DNA of 64,000 nucleotides from Streptomyces sp. ML-6 (GTDB lineage Bacteria > Actinomycetota > Actinomycetes > Streptomycetales > Streptomycetaceae). The position numbers and the translations under genes were made by a program. Location of the stretch: the NCBI RefSeq assembly GCF_030116705.1, contig NZ_JAOTIK010000001.1, positions 6,290,501 through 6,354,500 on the forward strand, in the 5' to 3' direction. Positions within the stretch are counted from its first letter, which is position 1. The number at the start of each line of letters is the position of its first letter. The notes beneath the pieces are model-generated. The model saw nothing but the letters and a program-made list of their open reading frames with translations, was not told where the DNA came from and did not search any database. This document shows positions 51,101 through 59,018 of this stretch, piece after piece.

Positions 51101-54100
51101 CGGAAGTACTGGACGTCGATGGCGAGGGCCCGCCGCATGTGGTCGAGCAGCGTGCGGGCGACCTCCTCGCGCAGGGCGGGGTCGGCGTCGCGCAGCACGG
51201 CGTGCGCGGACTGCCAGCGCTCCGGCCGGGCCGCGATCCAGTCCAGGTCCTCGTAGTCGATCCGCAGCAGTCCCGTCTGTTCGAGGTTGGGCATCGTGAT
51301 GCGCCAGCCGCGCTCCAGGTCCCGGTAGAGCCGGTACCCCACCACATCGCGGAAGGCCTTCGCCGCACGGCGTTCCATGGAGGGAGCGAGGGAGGCGGCT
51401 CCGGCGTACTCACGGGGCGACAACCCCATCACCCCGGTCACCGCCTCGGCGAGGTCGTCGTGGCGCAGCCCCTCCTCGCCCGCCTGCGCCGCGGCCCGGT
51501 ACAGCGCACCGCGCAACTGGGTCACCTGCGCGAAGTCGTTGAAGTGGCCGGCCTGGAGCGAGGCGTCCTGCCGGTTGTCGACGAAGGTGAGGAGCTTGCG
51601 CGCCTCCTTGCCCAGGCTCTCCTCGGGCACCGCGCGCAGGGACTTCACGATCGACGCGGAGATCAGGGAGGTGGCCGACGAACGCCCCTCCTGGTCCAGG
51701 GTGGCCAGCTTGGCGAAGTCCCGGCCGCGGGTCTGCTCGTAGGAGACCTGGCAGTGCACGCAGAACAGGAACGGCGCCGGGACGAACGCCGCCACCAGCC
51801 CCTCGCCCGACTCGTTCCCGAACGCGTCCACGACGACGCGCCTGGGCACCCGGGGCCGGTAGGACTTCTTGACGACTGTCACGCCCTGCGCGTCCGGCTC
51901 CAGCCACGACTCCGGCAGCCGCCTGTCGTCCACGGCGCTCTGCGGATCGGCCGGCCACTCGTAATCCTCCCCGGGCATGCCCAGGTACAGGTAGCCCTCG
52001 CCGTCGCGGCCGCCCGAGGCGGAGGTGTTGCGGCGCGGCTCGTACTGGTACGCGCCGTTCTCCTCGGAGCGCCAGACGGTCAGGTACTCCTGGCCGCACT
52101 CACGGCAGAACGCCAGCGGGAACAGCGGCTTGCCGTCACTGTCCGGCTGCTCCAGCTGGTAGGTGCGGGTGAGCGGCCGGGTGAGCGGGTCCTCCAGCGT
52201 GGTGTAGACGGTGTCGCCCTTGGAGAGGAACTGGTGCAGCCGGAAGGCGAACAACGGCCGCTCCGTCACCGGGTGCTTCGCCTGCGAGCCCGCCTCCAGA
52301 GTGGCGCGGATCGCCTCGCGCACCCTCTCGTCGGACACCCCGGACTCCGCGGCCAGCTCGGCCGCCGCACTCTCGACGGTGCCCGGTGCGCAGCGGCGGA
52401 GCCGTCCCGTGCCCTCCTCGTGCTCCAGACCGAACCGGGACTCCACCCAGCGGGCCAGCGAGTCCTTCGTCAGCGCCTCGTACGAACGGGGCGCCGCGGA
52501 CGACCGCAGCCGCTCGGCGGGCACGGTCGCCGGGGCCTCCCCGGTCGCCCGGACGAGGGTCTCGCCGATGACCCGCTTCGGCAGCACCGTCGTACCGAAC
52601 AGCCGGCCGGCCACCCTGGCGACCTCGCGCTGCTGGTCCTCCCAGGAGCCCTCGGTGGACATGGTCGCCGAGGTGCCGATGCACTGCAGGGTCGTCGAGG
52701 CCCGGCAGGCCTCACGGACCCGGCGGATCAGGAACGCCACGTCCGCGCCCTGCCTGCCCCGGTAGGTGTGCAACTCGTCGAAGACGAGGAACTGCAGACC
52801 GTCGGCCATCCGGATCAGGCTGGACCGGTCGTCCGGCCGGGTCAGCATCAGCTCCAGCATCACGTAGTTCGTCAGCAGGATGTCCGGCGGGTTCTTGCGC
52901 AGCTCCCGACGCTGCTCCTCGGACTCCTGGCCGGTGTAACGGGCGAAGGTGACCGGCTCGCGCCCGGCCCCGAAACCGTGGTGCAGGTACTTCTCCAGCT
53001 CCTTCAGCTGGGAGTTGGCCAGGGCGTTCATCGGGTACACGACGATCGCGCGGACCCGGCCCCCCGCGCCCGGACCGGCCGCCTCGCGTTCCTTCAGGAC
53101 GTGGTCCACGATCGGGACGATGTACGACAGGGACTTCCCGGAACCGGTGCCGGTGGTCAGCACGTAGGAGTCGCCCGCCTGCGCGGCCTCGATCGCCTGC
53201 CGCTGGTGGAGGTGGAAGGTGAGCGGACGGCCGTCCGGGCGCGGCGAGGCCTCCTTCTTGTCCGCCTGGAAGATCTCCGCGCACCGGGGGTGCAGCACGC
53301 CGTCGCGCACGAGCTCGGTGACCTTGCCGCCATCGGCGAAGAACGGGTTCAGCGACAGCCACGGGTCGGGCCACTGCGACTTTGCCGCCAGGTCGTCCTT
53401 GACGAAGCCGTCGATCCGGGCGTCCCGGAACACGGTCGCGCTCCGGGTGAAGTCCTCGTACTCGCGGATCAGGTCGGCATGGATGCCGAAGACGTCCATC
53501 GTCTCGGGCAGGCGCGGCTGCCGGCGCGGCACGGGTGCGGGCACGGCGGGGGTACGCTCCGGCAGCAGGGCCCGCAGCCGCGCCACCGGGTCCATCACCT
53601 GCCAGTGCGGAGCCAGCAGGGCGGCGGTGTCGTCCGGGGCGAGTGCGAGCGGGACCAACGCGTCATGGACCAGCGCGGCGTTCTCGGGCCGGAGCTCGGC
53701 GTCCTTCTCCAGGAGCCGGTCCACGAGCCGGACCAGTCCGGCGGGCAGGTCCGGGCGGACCAGGGTCAGCGACGGCGGCTGCTCGTGCTGGTGCTGCTCG
53801 GAGAGCTCGAACGGGGTTCTGGCGGAGAACGGCGGCTGCCCGACCAGCAGTTCGTACAGGATGCAGCCGAGTGCGTAGAGGTCGGCGAGTGCGGAGACGC
53901 GTTCGGCGCGGAACTGCTCGGGGGCCATGTAGCGGGCCGTGCCGACGCTGACGCCCGTGCTGGTCAGGCGGGTCTGGTCGGGATCGTCGACGATCGTGCC
54001 CATGCCGAAGTCGAGGATCTTGACCGTGCCGTCCCCGGTCAGCATCACGTTGGCGGGCTTCAGGTCGCGGTGGACGACCCCGGCCGTGTGCGCGGCGGCG

Positions 54101-54519
54101 AGACCGGAGGCGATCTGCGCACCGGCGGCGGCGGCCCAGGAGACCGGGAGCTGAGGCTCTTCGTCAATGAGGTCCGCGAGCGGATGACCGTCCAGCAGCT
54201 CCATGGCGAGGTAGGGCAGGCCACTGCCGCCCGGCGCCCCGTCGATGCCGCCGTCGATCAGCCGGGTGAGGTTCGGGTGGCCCTGGGAGAGCATGCGCAT
54301 GATCCGCACTTCGCGGCGGAAGCGGTCGACCTCCTGGTTGGACCCCGAGGTGTCGACGGCGATCCCGGTCCGGCCGCGCAGCACGGTCTTGACCGCGACC
54401 TCCCTGTGCGGGGAGTCCGGGGCGGCCTGGAGGTCTTCGGCCCGGTGGACTTCGCCCATGTTTCCGCGCCCCACGATTCCCTTGATCCGGAACCGTGCGC
54501 CGACCGTCTCCGGGCTCAT
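48154..54519 (-). CDS. Ser/Thr kinase-DEAD helicase-DUF1998-nuclease-like fusion protein
   Basis: 2121 residues from ATG 54519 (GGGGAGG just upstream; two earlier in-frame ATGs add only 17 residues). Residues 5-290 are an apparently active kinase: GRGNMGEV 17-24, K44, HRDLKPAN with D152, DFG D170. Next comes a DEAD-type SF2 helicase: GTGSGKS near 460, FDELH near 580, GTSATMS near 615, RSGRAGR near 1370. It resembles MrfA/DruE/DrmB-type proteins, with Cys pairs FCRECG, FCVHC, CDNCG...CTMCG and the DUF1998 end CARGCYACLL near 1943. The last ~100 residues (PDLVFLLDGANLAVFVDVPG...RDVEAGYRLEDAGWDVLRF) look like a DUF559/Vsr-type PD-(D/E)xK fold. First gene of the operon with DrmD- and DrmMI-like proteins. 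Confidence 0.85.
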   Translation of the reverse strand: MSPETVGARFRIKGIVGRGNMGEVHRAEDLQAAPDSPHREVAVKTVLRGRTGIAVDTSGSNQEVDRFRREVRIMRMLSQGHPNLTRLIDGGIDGAPGGSGLPYLAMELLDGHPLADLIDEEPQLPVSWAAAAGAQIASGLAAAHTAGVVHRDLKPANVMLTGDGTVKILDFGMGTIVDDPDQTRLTSTGVSVGTARYMAPEQFRAERVSALADLYALGCILYELLVGQPPFSARTPFELSEQHQHEQPPSLTLVRPDLPAGLVRLVDRLLEKDAELRPENAALVHDALVPLALAPDDTAALLAPHWQVMDPVARLRALLPERTPAVPAPVPRRQPRLPETMDVFGIHADLIREYEDFTRSATVFRDARIDGFVKDDLAAKSQWPDPWLSLNPFFADGGKVTELVRDGVLHPRCAEIFQADKKEASPRPDGRPLTFHLHQRQAIEAAQAGDSYVLTTGTGSGKSLSYIVPIVDHVLKEREAAGPGAGGRVRAIVVYPMNALANSQLKELEKYLHHGFGAGREPVTFARYTGQESEEQRRELRKNPPDILLTNYVMLELMLTRPDDRSSLIRMADGLQFLVFDELHTYRGRQGADVAFLIRRVREACRASTTLQCIGTSATMSTEGSWEDQQREVARVAGRLFGTTVLPKRVIGETLVRATGEAPATVPAERLRSSAAPRSYEALTKDSLARWVESRFGLEHEEGTGRLRRCAPGTVESAAAELAAESGVSDERVREAIRATLEAGSQAKHPVTERPLFAFRLHQFLSKGDTVYTTLEDPLTRPLTRTYQLEQPDSDGKPLFPLAFCRECGQEYLTVWRSEENGAYQYEPRRNTSASGGRDGEGYLYLGMPGEDYEWPADPQSAVDDRRLPESWLEPDAQGVTVVKKSYRPRVPRRVVVDAFGNESGEGLVAAFVPAPFLFCVHCQVSYEQTRGRDFAKLATLDQEGRSSATSLISASIVKSLRAVPEESLGKEARKLLTFVDNRQDASLQAGHFNDFAQVTQLRGALYRAAAQAGEEGLRHDDLAEAVTGVMGLSPREYAGAASLAPSMERRAAKAFRDVVGYRLYRDLERGWRITMPNLEQTGLLRIDYEDLDWIAARPERWQSAHAVLRDADPALREEVARTLLDHMRRALAIDVQYFRDDFDTLQRASEERLVGPWVLSESDKPTVGTAYPYGSRPGMERSALFLSARGKFGKYLRRNVPELRALSLDDVQSVIGDLLKVLLQAELVREVEAAPEYSGPAFRRRAAEKRTGYRVSAAALVWRAGDGERGAVDPLARTYSSGEGPRVNPFFRDLYRTAAAELAGLFAREHTAQVPPEDRLEREEEFRKAELPLLYCSPTMELGVDISSLNAVLMRNVPPTPANYAQRSGRAGRSGQPALVTTYCATGNSHDQYYFRRSQDMVSGQVAPPRLDLANEDLVRSHLQGIWLAETGMRLGTAIPDVIDVAYDPEGSDRPDPQMPLPLLPHIRDLSLDEGARRRAVAAARTVLAPLIADFAATTWWYDEWIEDRIDRAPHWFDESFERWRELFRAAVVDQYEQNKRVVDHTLSQGEQSRARSRRREAETQTNLLLNRSSDSKSVMSDFNPYRYLASEGFLPGYSFPRLPLAAYIPRSGNRRNADGDYLQRPRFLAIREFGPGALIYHEGARYQVTRVQLPPDASGDLPTAETQRCDNCGYHHVVKPGVDLCTMCGENLRNKRTGLLHLHTVYTTPRERISSDEEERRRAGFRLETSYAFQGHGARKGRLTSHVTDTDGAPVLDLDYGDSATVRITNLGRVHDKENEPDGYWLDLGDGRWLNDRAAADAIEGTGMPVVDQDGNEKRRKKRVLPYVEDRRNILVLTLDEPQPEPVALSFLYALERGIEAAFELEDSELTAELLPPDDGPRHRVLFTEAAEGGAGVLRRIQHEKDALARAARTALEICHFDPETGEDEGGPGEGEKCARGCYACLLTYANQTHHRELSRYSAQPLLARLATARTEREDRGESRSERFRRLAPAANGTSGTPSGAPEPSAPAPTPLETDLGALVASGDLLGWLRAKGFRLPDKAKVLVPEAGACPDLVFLLDGANLAVFVDVPGRAADSTRDVEAGYRLEDAGWDVLRFPTDADWDAIAEHNAAYFHLR

Positions 54520-54597
54520 GCCCCTCCCCGTTCCACTTGTCGCGTACATCCCGTGGGGAGTGTACACCAACGCTCTGTTGACCCAAGTCGGATTGAT

Positions 54598-54616
54598 GTG
54601 TTGACATCGTCAACAC
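54598..54616. promoter_or_regulatory. GTGTTGAC-ATC-GTCAACAC palindrome upstream of the kinase-helicase operon
   Basis: Perfect 8-bp arms with a 3-base centre, 78 bases before the ATG. The inner 13 bases agree with the mcrB palindrome at 11 of 13 positions. An extra half-site TGTTGAC lies at 54576-54582. A TTGGGT-N16-TACACT promoter can be read on the reverse strand between palindrome and gene. The remaining bases to 54855 hold nothing else clear. Confidence 0.6.
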
Positions 54617-54855
54617 GCTCGGTGTCGTGGTTCGCGAAGGTGGCTTCGGCGGTATGGCGGATCGGACGGGCGGTGCTGTGAGAGGCGGTCGGTGAACGCG
54701 TGCGGCGATACGGCGGCTTGCGGCTCCGGTCGCGAGCGGGCAACTGCGCCGAGGGCTCCCCTCCGCAGGAGTTCGGCCTGCGGAGGGGAGCCCTCATGGA
54801 TTCCGGTGTCGGGGCGCCGGCCCCCTGTGCCCGGTCGGCGGGAGGCCGGACGCGG

Positions 54856-55749
54856 TCAGACGCGGTCGGCCGCGATCAGGAGGTACTGGAAGGAGCCGTC
54901 CTTGTAGGAGTTGATGAACGCGTCCTCGATCCCCGTGACCAGCGAGGACGTGGCCCGCAGCTCCCAGTAGGGCAGGGTGTCGGGGGTGAGGTCGATGACG
55001 GCCTGCGGCACGAGGCGGTTGTCGGCCATGGCGCGCAGGTACTCCCGGCGCGAGTGGATGTTGCACTCGAAGTGCGCGTTGATCTGCGAGACCCACTTCG
55101 AGGGCTGGCCGTACCGCGGGTTCCAGCAGCCGGTGATGGTCACGTAGCGGCCGCCGACCGAGAGGACGCGGGAGTGCTCGGCGAAGAGGTCGTGCAGGTC
55201 GACGTACATGCTCGACTCGTTGTTCCACGAGGCCGCGGCCGACCCGGTCTCGAAGGGAGTGGCGAGCATGTTGCAGACGCGGGCGCGGACGTGGTCCTCG
55301 AGACCGAGCTCACGGGCCCGCCCGTTGGCGAAGTCGGCCTGCTTGGCCGACAGCGTGACGCCTTCGACCTTGCACCCGAAGCGCTGGTGCGCCATCATCA
55401 TCGTGCCGCCGCGGCCGCAACCGGCGTCCACCAGGGTGTCGTCGCGCCCGATGTCGCCGAGCTGCCCCAGGAGGAACTCGGCCTGCGCCGACTCCAGTCG
55501 GTGGAGCTCGGTGATCAGCTTCTTCTCGCGCTCGCTGTCCTCGGGGTCGCCGAGCGCGGCGTGGTCGACCTCACCGATGCCGTAGTGGTGGTGGTAGAGG
55601 CCGTCGACAGCGCCGAGACGCAGGTTCACGGGCCTGGCCTCCCCGTCCCAGTAGCGGGCGATGTCCCCCTGGTAGGGCGTCGCCGGGCGAGGGATGAGCG
55701 GGGCTGCGGTGGTGGCGGTGAGTTCGGTGTTGGGCACGGATGAATCCAT
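54856..55749 (-). CDS. Geranyl diphosphate 2-C-methyltransferase (2-MIB pathway)
   Basis: 297 residues. SAM-binding motif I DAGCGRGGTMMMAHQRFGC is near residue 106. YQGDIARYWDGEARPVNLRLGAVDGLYHHHYGIGEVDH at the N-terminus and SSMYVDLHDLFAEHSRVL are characteristic of GPP methyltransferases. The enzyme adds a methyl from SAM to C2 of geranyl diphosphate, giving 2-methyl-GPP, the substrate of the neighbouring cyclase. It starts 4 bp after the cyclase stop, so they are one operon. Equivalent to S. coelicolor SCO7701 in order and sequence type. Substrate assignment is strong because family and context agree. Confidence 0.95.
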   Translation of the reverse strand: MDSSVPNTELTATTAAPLIPRPATPYQGDIARYWDGEARPVNLRLGAVDGLYHHHYGIGEVDHAALGDPEDSEREKKLITELHRLESAQAEFLLGQLGDIGRDDTLVDAGCGRGGTMMMAHQRFGCKVEGVTLSAKQADFANGRARELGLEDHVRARVCNMLATPFETGSAAASWNNESSMYVDLHDLFAEHSRVLSVGGRYVTITGCWNPRYGQPSKWVSQINAHFECNIHSRREYLRAMADNRLVPQAVIDLTPDTLPYWELRATSSLVTGIEDAFINSYKDGSFQYLLIAADRV

Positions 55750-55753
55750 TCTC

Positions 55754-57070
55754 TTACCAGAAATCGGGCAGGCTGTAGCGATAGGTGTTGGACTGGTGCC
55801 AGTGGTGGTTGCCGTCGACCCACGCGGCCACTCCCCGCAGGAAGCGCTGCACGTTCGGTACGGGGCAGGCGGCGGCCAGGGCCGCGGCCTCGGTCTCGAA
55901 GTCGTGCATCAGGTCGTTGTGGACCTCGATCGACTTCAGATAGGCGTCCCGCTCGGAGAGGCCCTCGCGCTCGGCGATCACGACGGGCAGGTTCAGGTGC
56001 TGCCCGGGAGCGTCGAGTTCCTTGGTGTACGAGTACAGGTCGTTCACGATGGTCGTCGCGTTTCCCGCGAGGGCGATGACCTTCTGCATGGCGGCCTGGG
56101 CGTGCAGGTCCGCCGGCAGTTCGTAGCCGCCGACGGTGTCGGTGATGGTCGGGCAGGGGCGGAAGTTGTTGAACTGACGCATCGCCAGGTACTCCCACAC
56201 CTCCGGGACGCGCCCCAGCTGGGCCCAGGCCGCCTCGGCGAGGTACCCCATGTGCAACCGGGCCATGTCGTGCCGGAACCGGTCCGCCTGGGAGGGGCTG
56301 GCCGCACGGACGAAGTACTCCATGGCGGAGCGGTAGGCACGCCGGGGCGCGTCCGAGTGGAGCGACTTTGCCCACTGCGGCTGGTACTCCTCCGTCGTGT
56401 ACAGGGGGTCGAGGGCGGTGTGCGCCAGCAGAAGGCGTTCGCCGAGGCCGACGGGCGAGCCCCCGTGGTCCTCGCAGTAGCAGTCGTCCACCGCGTTCTC
56501 GGCCACCATCAGGCGCGTGGCGAGCATCAGGTGGTCGACGGTGGGCGCGTCCGGATGGCAGCCGACCATGTAGCGGCCCACGGAGAAGCCGTCGAACTGC
56601 TCCTCCCACTCCTCGGGGTACAGGGAGACCTCGTCCAGCGCCCAGGCCTTGATCCTCCGGCTGACCTCCTCGACCCGCACCGGGTCGGGCTCGGGCACCG
56701 GGTGGTGGTAGAGGCCCGGGACCGGTACGCCTTCCGTCGTTGCGGCGGAGGGGACCGGAGGCGTCGGCGGCTCCTCCCGCGGGACCAGGCGCAGGTCCGC
56801 CGTGCCCAGCCCGTTGGGGCCGCGCAGGAGCCGGTCAAGGTCGGCGGCCGGTGCCGGTGCGGGTGCGGCGGCGGGGGCCGGTGCGGGTGTCCCGGCCGCA
56901 GGGGGGCCGGGGAAGGGCGCGGCGGGCAGGGAAGGCGTGGCGGGCGGGCCGCCGAAGGCGGCCCCGACGTCGTGGGCGCGGGCCGCGGCGGCAGCCAGTA
57001 CGTGTGTCCCGAAGCGGGAAGCGGCCTCGGGCAGGCTCGACTGCGGCGGTGGCAGCTCGGGCACGGGCAT
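55754..57070 (-). CDS. 2-methylisoborneol synthase
   Basis: 438 residues. The first ~115 residues are Pro/Ala-rich and probably unstructured; in related proteins this region directs loading into the neighbouring encapsulin. The class I terpene synthase core carries the acidic motif DDCYCED near 195 (variant DDxxxxD) and the NSE-type motif NDLYSYTKE near 342, followed by the expected RY-containing C-terminus (SNTYRYSLPDFW). It cyclises 2-methyl-GPP to the earthy odorant 2-MIB with Mg2+. ATG 57070 has GGAG ~8 bases upstream; the long upstream frame overlaps the encapsulin gene and is not used. Equivalent to SCO7700. Confidence 0.95.
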   Translation of the reverse strand: MPVPELPPPQSSLPEAASRFGTHVLAAAAARAHDVGAAFGGPPATPSLPAAPFPGPPAAGTPAPAPAAAPAPAPAADLDRLLRGPNGLGTADLRLVPREEPPTPPVPSAATTEGVPVPGLYHHPVPEPDPVRVEEVSRRIKAWALDEVSLYPEEWEEQFDGFSVGRYMVGCHPDAPTVDHLMLATRLMVAENAVDDCYCEDHGGSPVGLGERLLLAHTALDPLYTTEEYQPQWAKSLHSDAPRRAYRSAMEYFVRAASPSQADRFRHDMARLHMGYLAEAAWAQLGRVPEVWEYLAMRQFNNFRPCPTITDTVGGYELPADLHAQAAMQKVIALAGNATTIVNDLYSYTKELDAPGQHLNLPVVIAEREGLSERDAYLKSIEVHNDLMHDFETEAAALAAACPVPNVQRFLRGVAAWVDGNHHWHQSNTYRYSLPDFW

Positions 57071-57116
57071 CCATGGCTCCTCGGTGGTGGGCGGCTGTCC
57101 CGGGGGCCCTCGGGCA

Positions 57117-57152
57117 CGCGCGACCTCCCCGGCGGGGCCGGGGCGTCGCGCG
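57117..57152. terminator. Hairpin between encapsulin and 2-MIB synthase genes
   Basis: 8-bp arms CGCGCGAC (57117-57124) and GTCGCGCG (57145-57152) enclose a further GC-rich stem. It could attenuate read-through so that shell and cargo are made in unequal amounts, or simply stabilise mRNA ends. Confidence 0.35.
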
Positions 57153-57174
57153 TCTGCCCTCCGGGCCGGGTCCG

Positions 57175-58587
57175 TTACGCGGGGCGGCGGGCGATCTGCA
57201 CGTTCTCCAGCACGCCGACCGCGTCCGGCACGAGGATCGCGGCGGAGTAGTAGGTGCTGACGAGGTAGGAGATGATCGCCTTCTCGTCGATGCCCATGAA
57301 GCGGACCGACAGACCCGGTTCGTACTCGTCCGGCAGCCCGGTCTGGTGCAGGCCGATGACGCCCTGGTCGTCCTCGCCGGTACGCATGACCAGGATCGAG
57401 CTGGTCTTCTCCGGCGTGATGGGGATCTTGTTGCAGGGGAGGATCGGCACCCCGCGCCAGGCCGGGACCTGCTGGCCCCCGAGATCGGTGTGGTCGGGGT
57501 AGAGCCCGCGCGCGTTGAATTCGCGCCCGATCGCCGCGATCGTCCGGGGGTGCGCGAGGAAGAACTTGGAACCGCGGCGCCGGCAGAGCAGCTCGTCCAG
57601 GTCGTCCGGGGTCGGCGGGCCGGAGTGCGTCTGGATGCGCTGCTTGAAGTCGGAGTTGTGGAGCAGCCCGAACTCCCGGTTGTTGATCAGCTCGTGCTCC
57701 TGGCGTTCGCGCAACGCCTCGATGGTGAGCCGGAGTTGCTCCTTGGTCTGGTTCATCGGCTCGTTGTAGAGGTCGGCGACCCTCGTGTGGACCCGCAGAA
57801 CGGTCTGGGCCACCGAGAGTTCGTACTCGCGCGGATGCAGTTCGTAGTCGACGAACGCGCCGGGCAGCTCGTGCTCCCCGACGTGGCCGGCCGACATCGC
57901 GATCTCCGCCTCGCCGCGGTGGTTCTGCCGCCGGTTGGTGAACGACGAGAACTCTTCGAGGTGGGTCCGGAGACCCGGCGCCGTGGACAGCACGGCCGCG
58001 AAGTCGGCGCGTGACAACGTGAGCAGCGTGCCCGAGGTCTCGGCGGTGACGGTGTGCTCCCACCGGCCGTCCCCGTCCAGGAGGGCGTGCTCCCCGAACT
58101 GGTCGCCGTCAGCGAGTACGTCCAGGGCGACCTCGTCACCGTAGTTGCCGACGGAGGTCTGGTTGACGCGGCCGTGGGCGATGAGGTGGAGCTTGTCCGC
58201 GGGCGTCCCGCGCTCGACCAGCGTCTCGCCCGCCCGGAAGTCCTGCTGGACGCAGCGGCCGGCGAGCGCGGTCAGCACCTCCAGGTCGTCGAAGCCGCGC
58301 AGCATGGCCAGTTCGCCGAGTTCCCGGGGGATCACCTTGACGTTGGCGCCGTCCTGGACGAACTCCACGGTCCCGTCGCCGATGGTGTAGGACAGGCGGC
58401 GGTTCACCCGGTAGGCCCCGCCCCGGGCCTCCACCCAGGGAAGCATCCGCAGCAGCCAGCGGGAGGTGATCTCCTGCATCTGCGGGGCCGATTTGGTCGT
58501 GGTGGCCAGGTTGCGGGCAGCCGCCGTGCCCAGGCTGGATTGCCGGGGCAGCTCCGGTCGTACTTCCGGGCTCGAGTCAACAGTCAT
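57175..58587 (-). CDS. Family 2B encapsulin shell protein with cyclic-nucleotide-binding domain
   Basis: 470 residues. An N-terminal arm ([34 protein letters not shown]) and C-terminal HK97-type shell segments ([107 protein letters not shown]) flank a Crp-like domain at about 95-215 ([38 protein letters not shown]...FGEHALLDG). This is the EshA-like family 2B encapsulin that houses 2-MIB synthase; order matches SCO7699-7701. ATG 58587 has AAGGAG 9 bases upstream. The nucleotide-binding insert may gate the pore or respond to cAMP-type signals; that is inference. Confidence 0.92.
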   Translation of the reverse strand: MTVDSSPEVRPELPRQSSLGTAAARNLATTTKSAPQMQEITSRWLLRMLPWVEARGGAYRVNRRLSYTIGDGTVEFVQDGANVKVIPRELGELAMLRGFDDLEVLTALAGRCVQQDFRAGETLVERGTPADKLHLIAHGRVNQTSVGNYGDEVALDVLADGDQFGEHALLDGDGRWEHTVTAETSGTLLTLSRADFAAVLSTAPGLRTHLEEFSSFTNRRQNHRGEAEIAMSAGHVGEHELPGAFVDYELHPREYELSVAQTVLRVHTRVADLYNEPMNQTKEQLRLTIEALRERQEHELINNREFGLLHNSDFKQRIQTHSGPPTPDDLDELLCRRRGSKFFLAHPRTIAAIGREFNARGLYPDHTDLGGQQVPAWRGVPILPCNKIPITPEKTSSILVMRTGEDDQGVIGLHQTGLPDEYEPGLSVRFMGIDEKAIISYLVSTYYSAAILVPDAVGVLENVQIARRPA

Positions 58588-58921
58588 CGGACAAGCGCTC
58601 CTTGGGCAGGGCGGCGACACGCGTATGCGGACGTCATCGGGCAACAGGGGGGAAAGGGGGATGTGACGGGAATCCGTCCAGATCCAGGGGAACCCTAGTA
58701 GCCGTTTCGCTCTCCGGAACAAGGAAAGCCGCCGACGTTAACTCGATACGCTGATCATGTCCGCACGATGTTTGCCCGGGGACCGGCGTGATTCAGCCGC
58801 AATCGGCGATGCGCCTGTCAGGTGGCCGATTCGGCTCCGGCGATGCGGTAATGCGTGATGGCCCCGAGCGGCCGGAAAACCTGATCCTCCCGGCCCAACT
58901 CCCCGGACGCGCAACGGAAAT
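58588..58921. other. Intergenic stretch upstream of the encapsulin gene
   Basis: About 330 bases. The part nearest the encapsulin start should hold its promoter, but no clear -35/-10 pair is seen. TTAACTCGATACGCTGATCA near 58738 is the most AT-rich portion. No gene with recognisable features. Confidence 0.3.
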
Positions 58922-58976
58922 GCCGCCGCGCCCTCCCCGGCCCGGCAGCGATGCGGGGCGGGAAGGGCGCGGCGGC
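58922..58976. terminator. Long GC-rich hairpin downstream of the MurA-like gene
   Basis: About 22-base arms (58922-58943 and 58955-58976) pair with few mismatches around an 11-base loop, 43 bases beyond the MurA-like stop on its strand. Confidence 0.65.
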
Positions 58977-59018
58977 GTTCGCGGTGAAGAAGGGGTGGAG
59001 GGGGGCGGTGTTCGCGGC

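Noticed and set aside
51139..54681. Forward frame of about 1180 codons opposite the kinase-helicase
   Set aside because: No motifs, biased composition; shadow of the real gene.
55754..58063. Longer start for 2-MIB synthase reaching into the encapsulin gene
   Set aside because: The extra N-terminus is out-of-frame encapsulin sequence; ATG 57070 has the family N-terminus.
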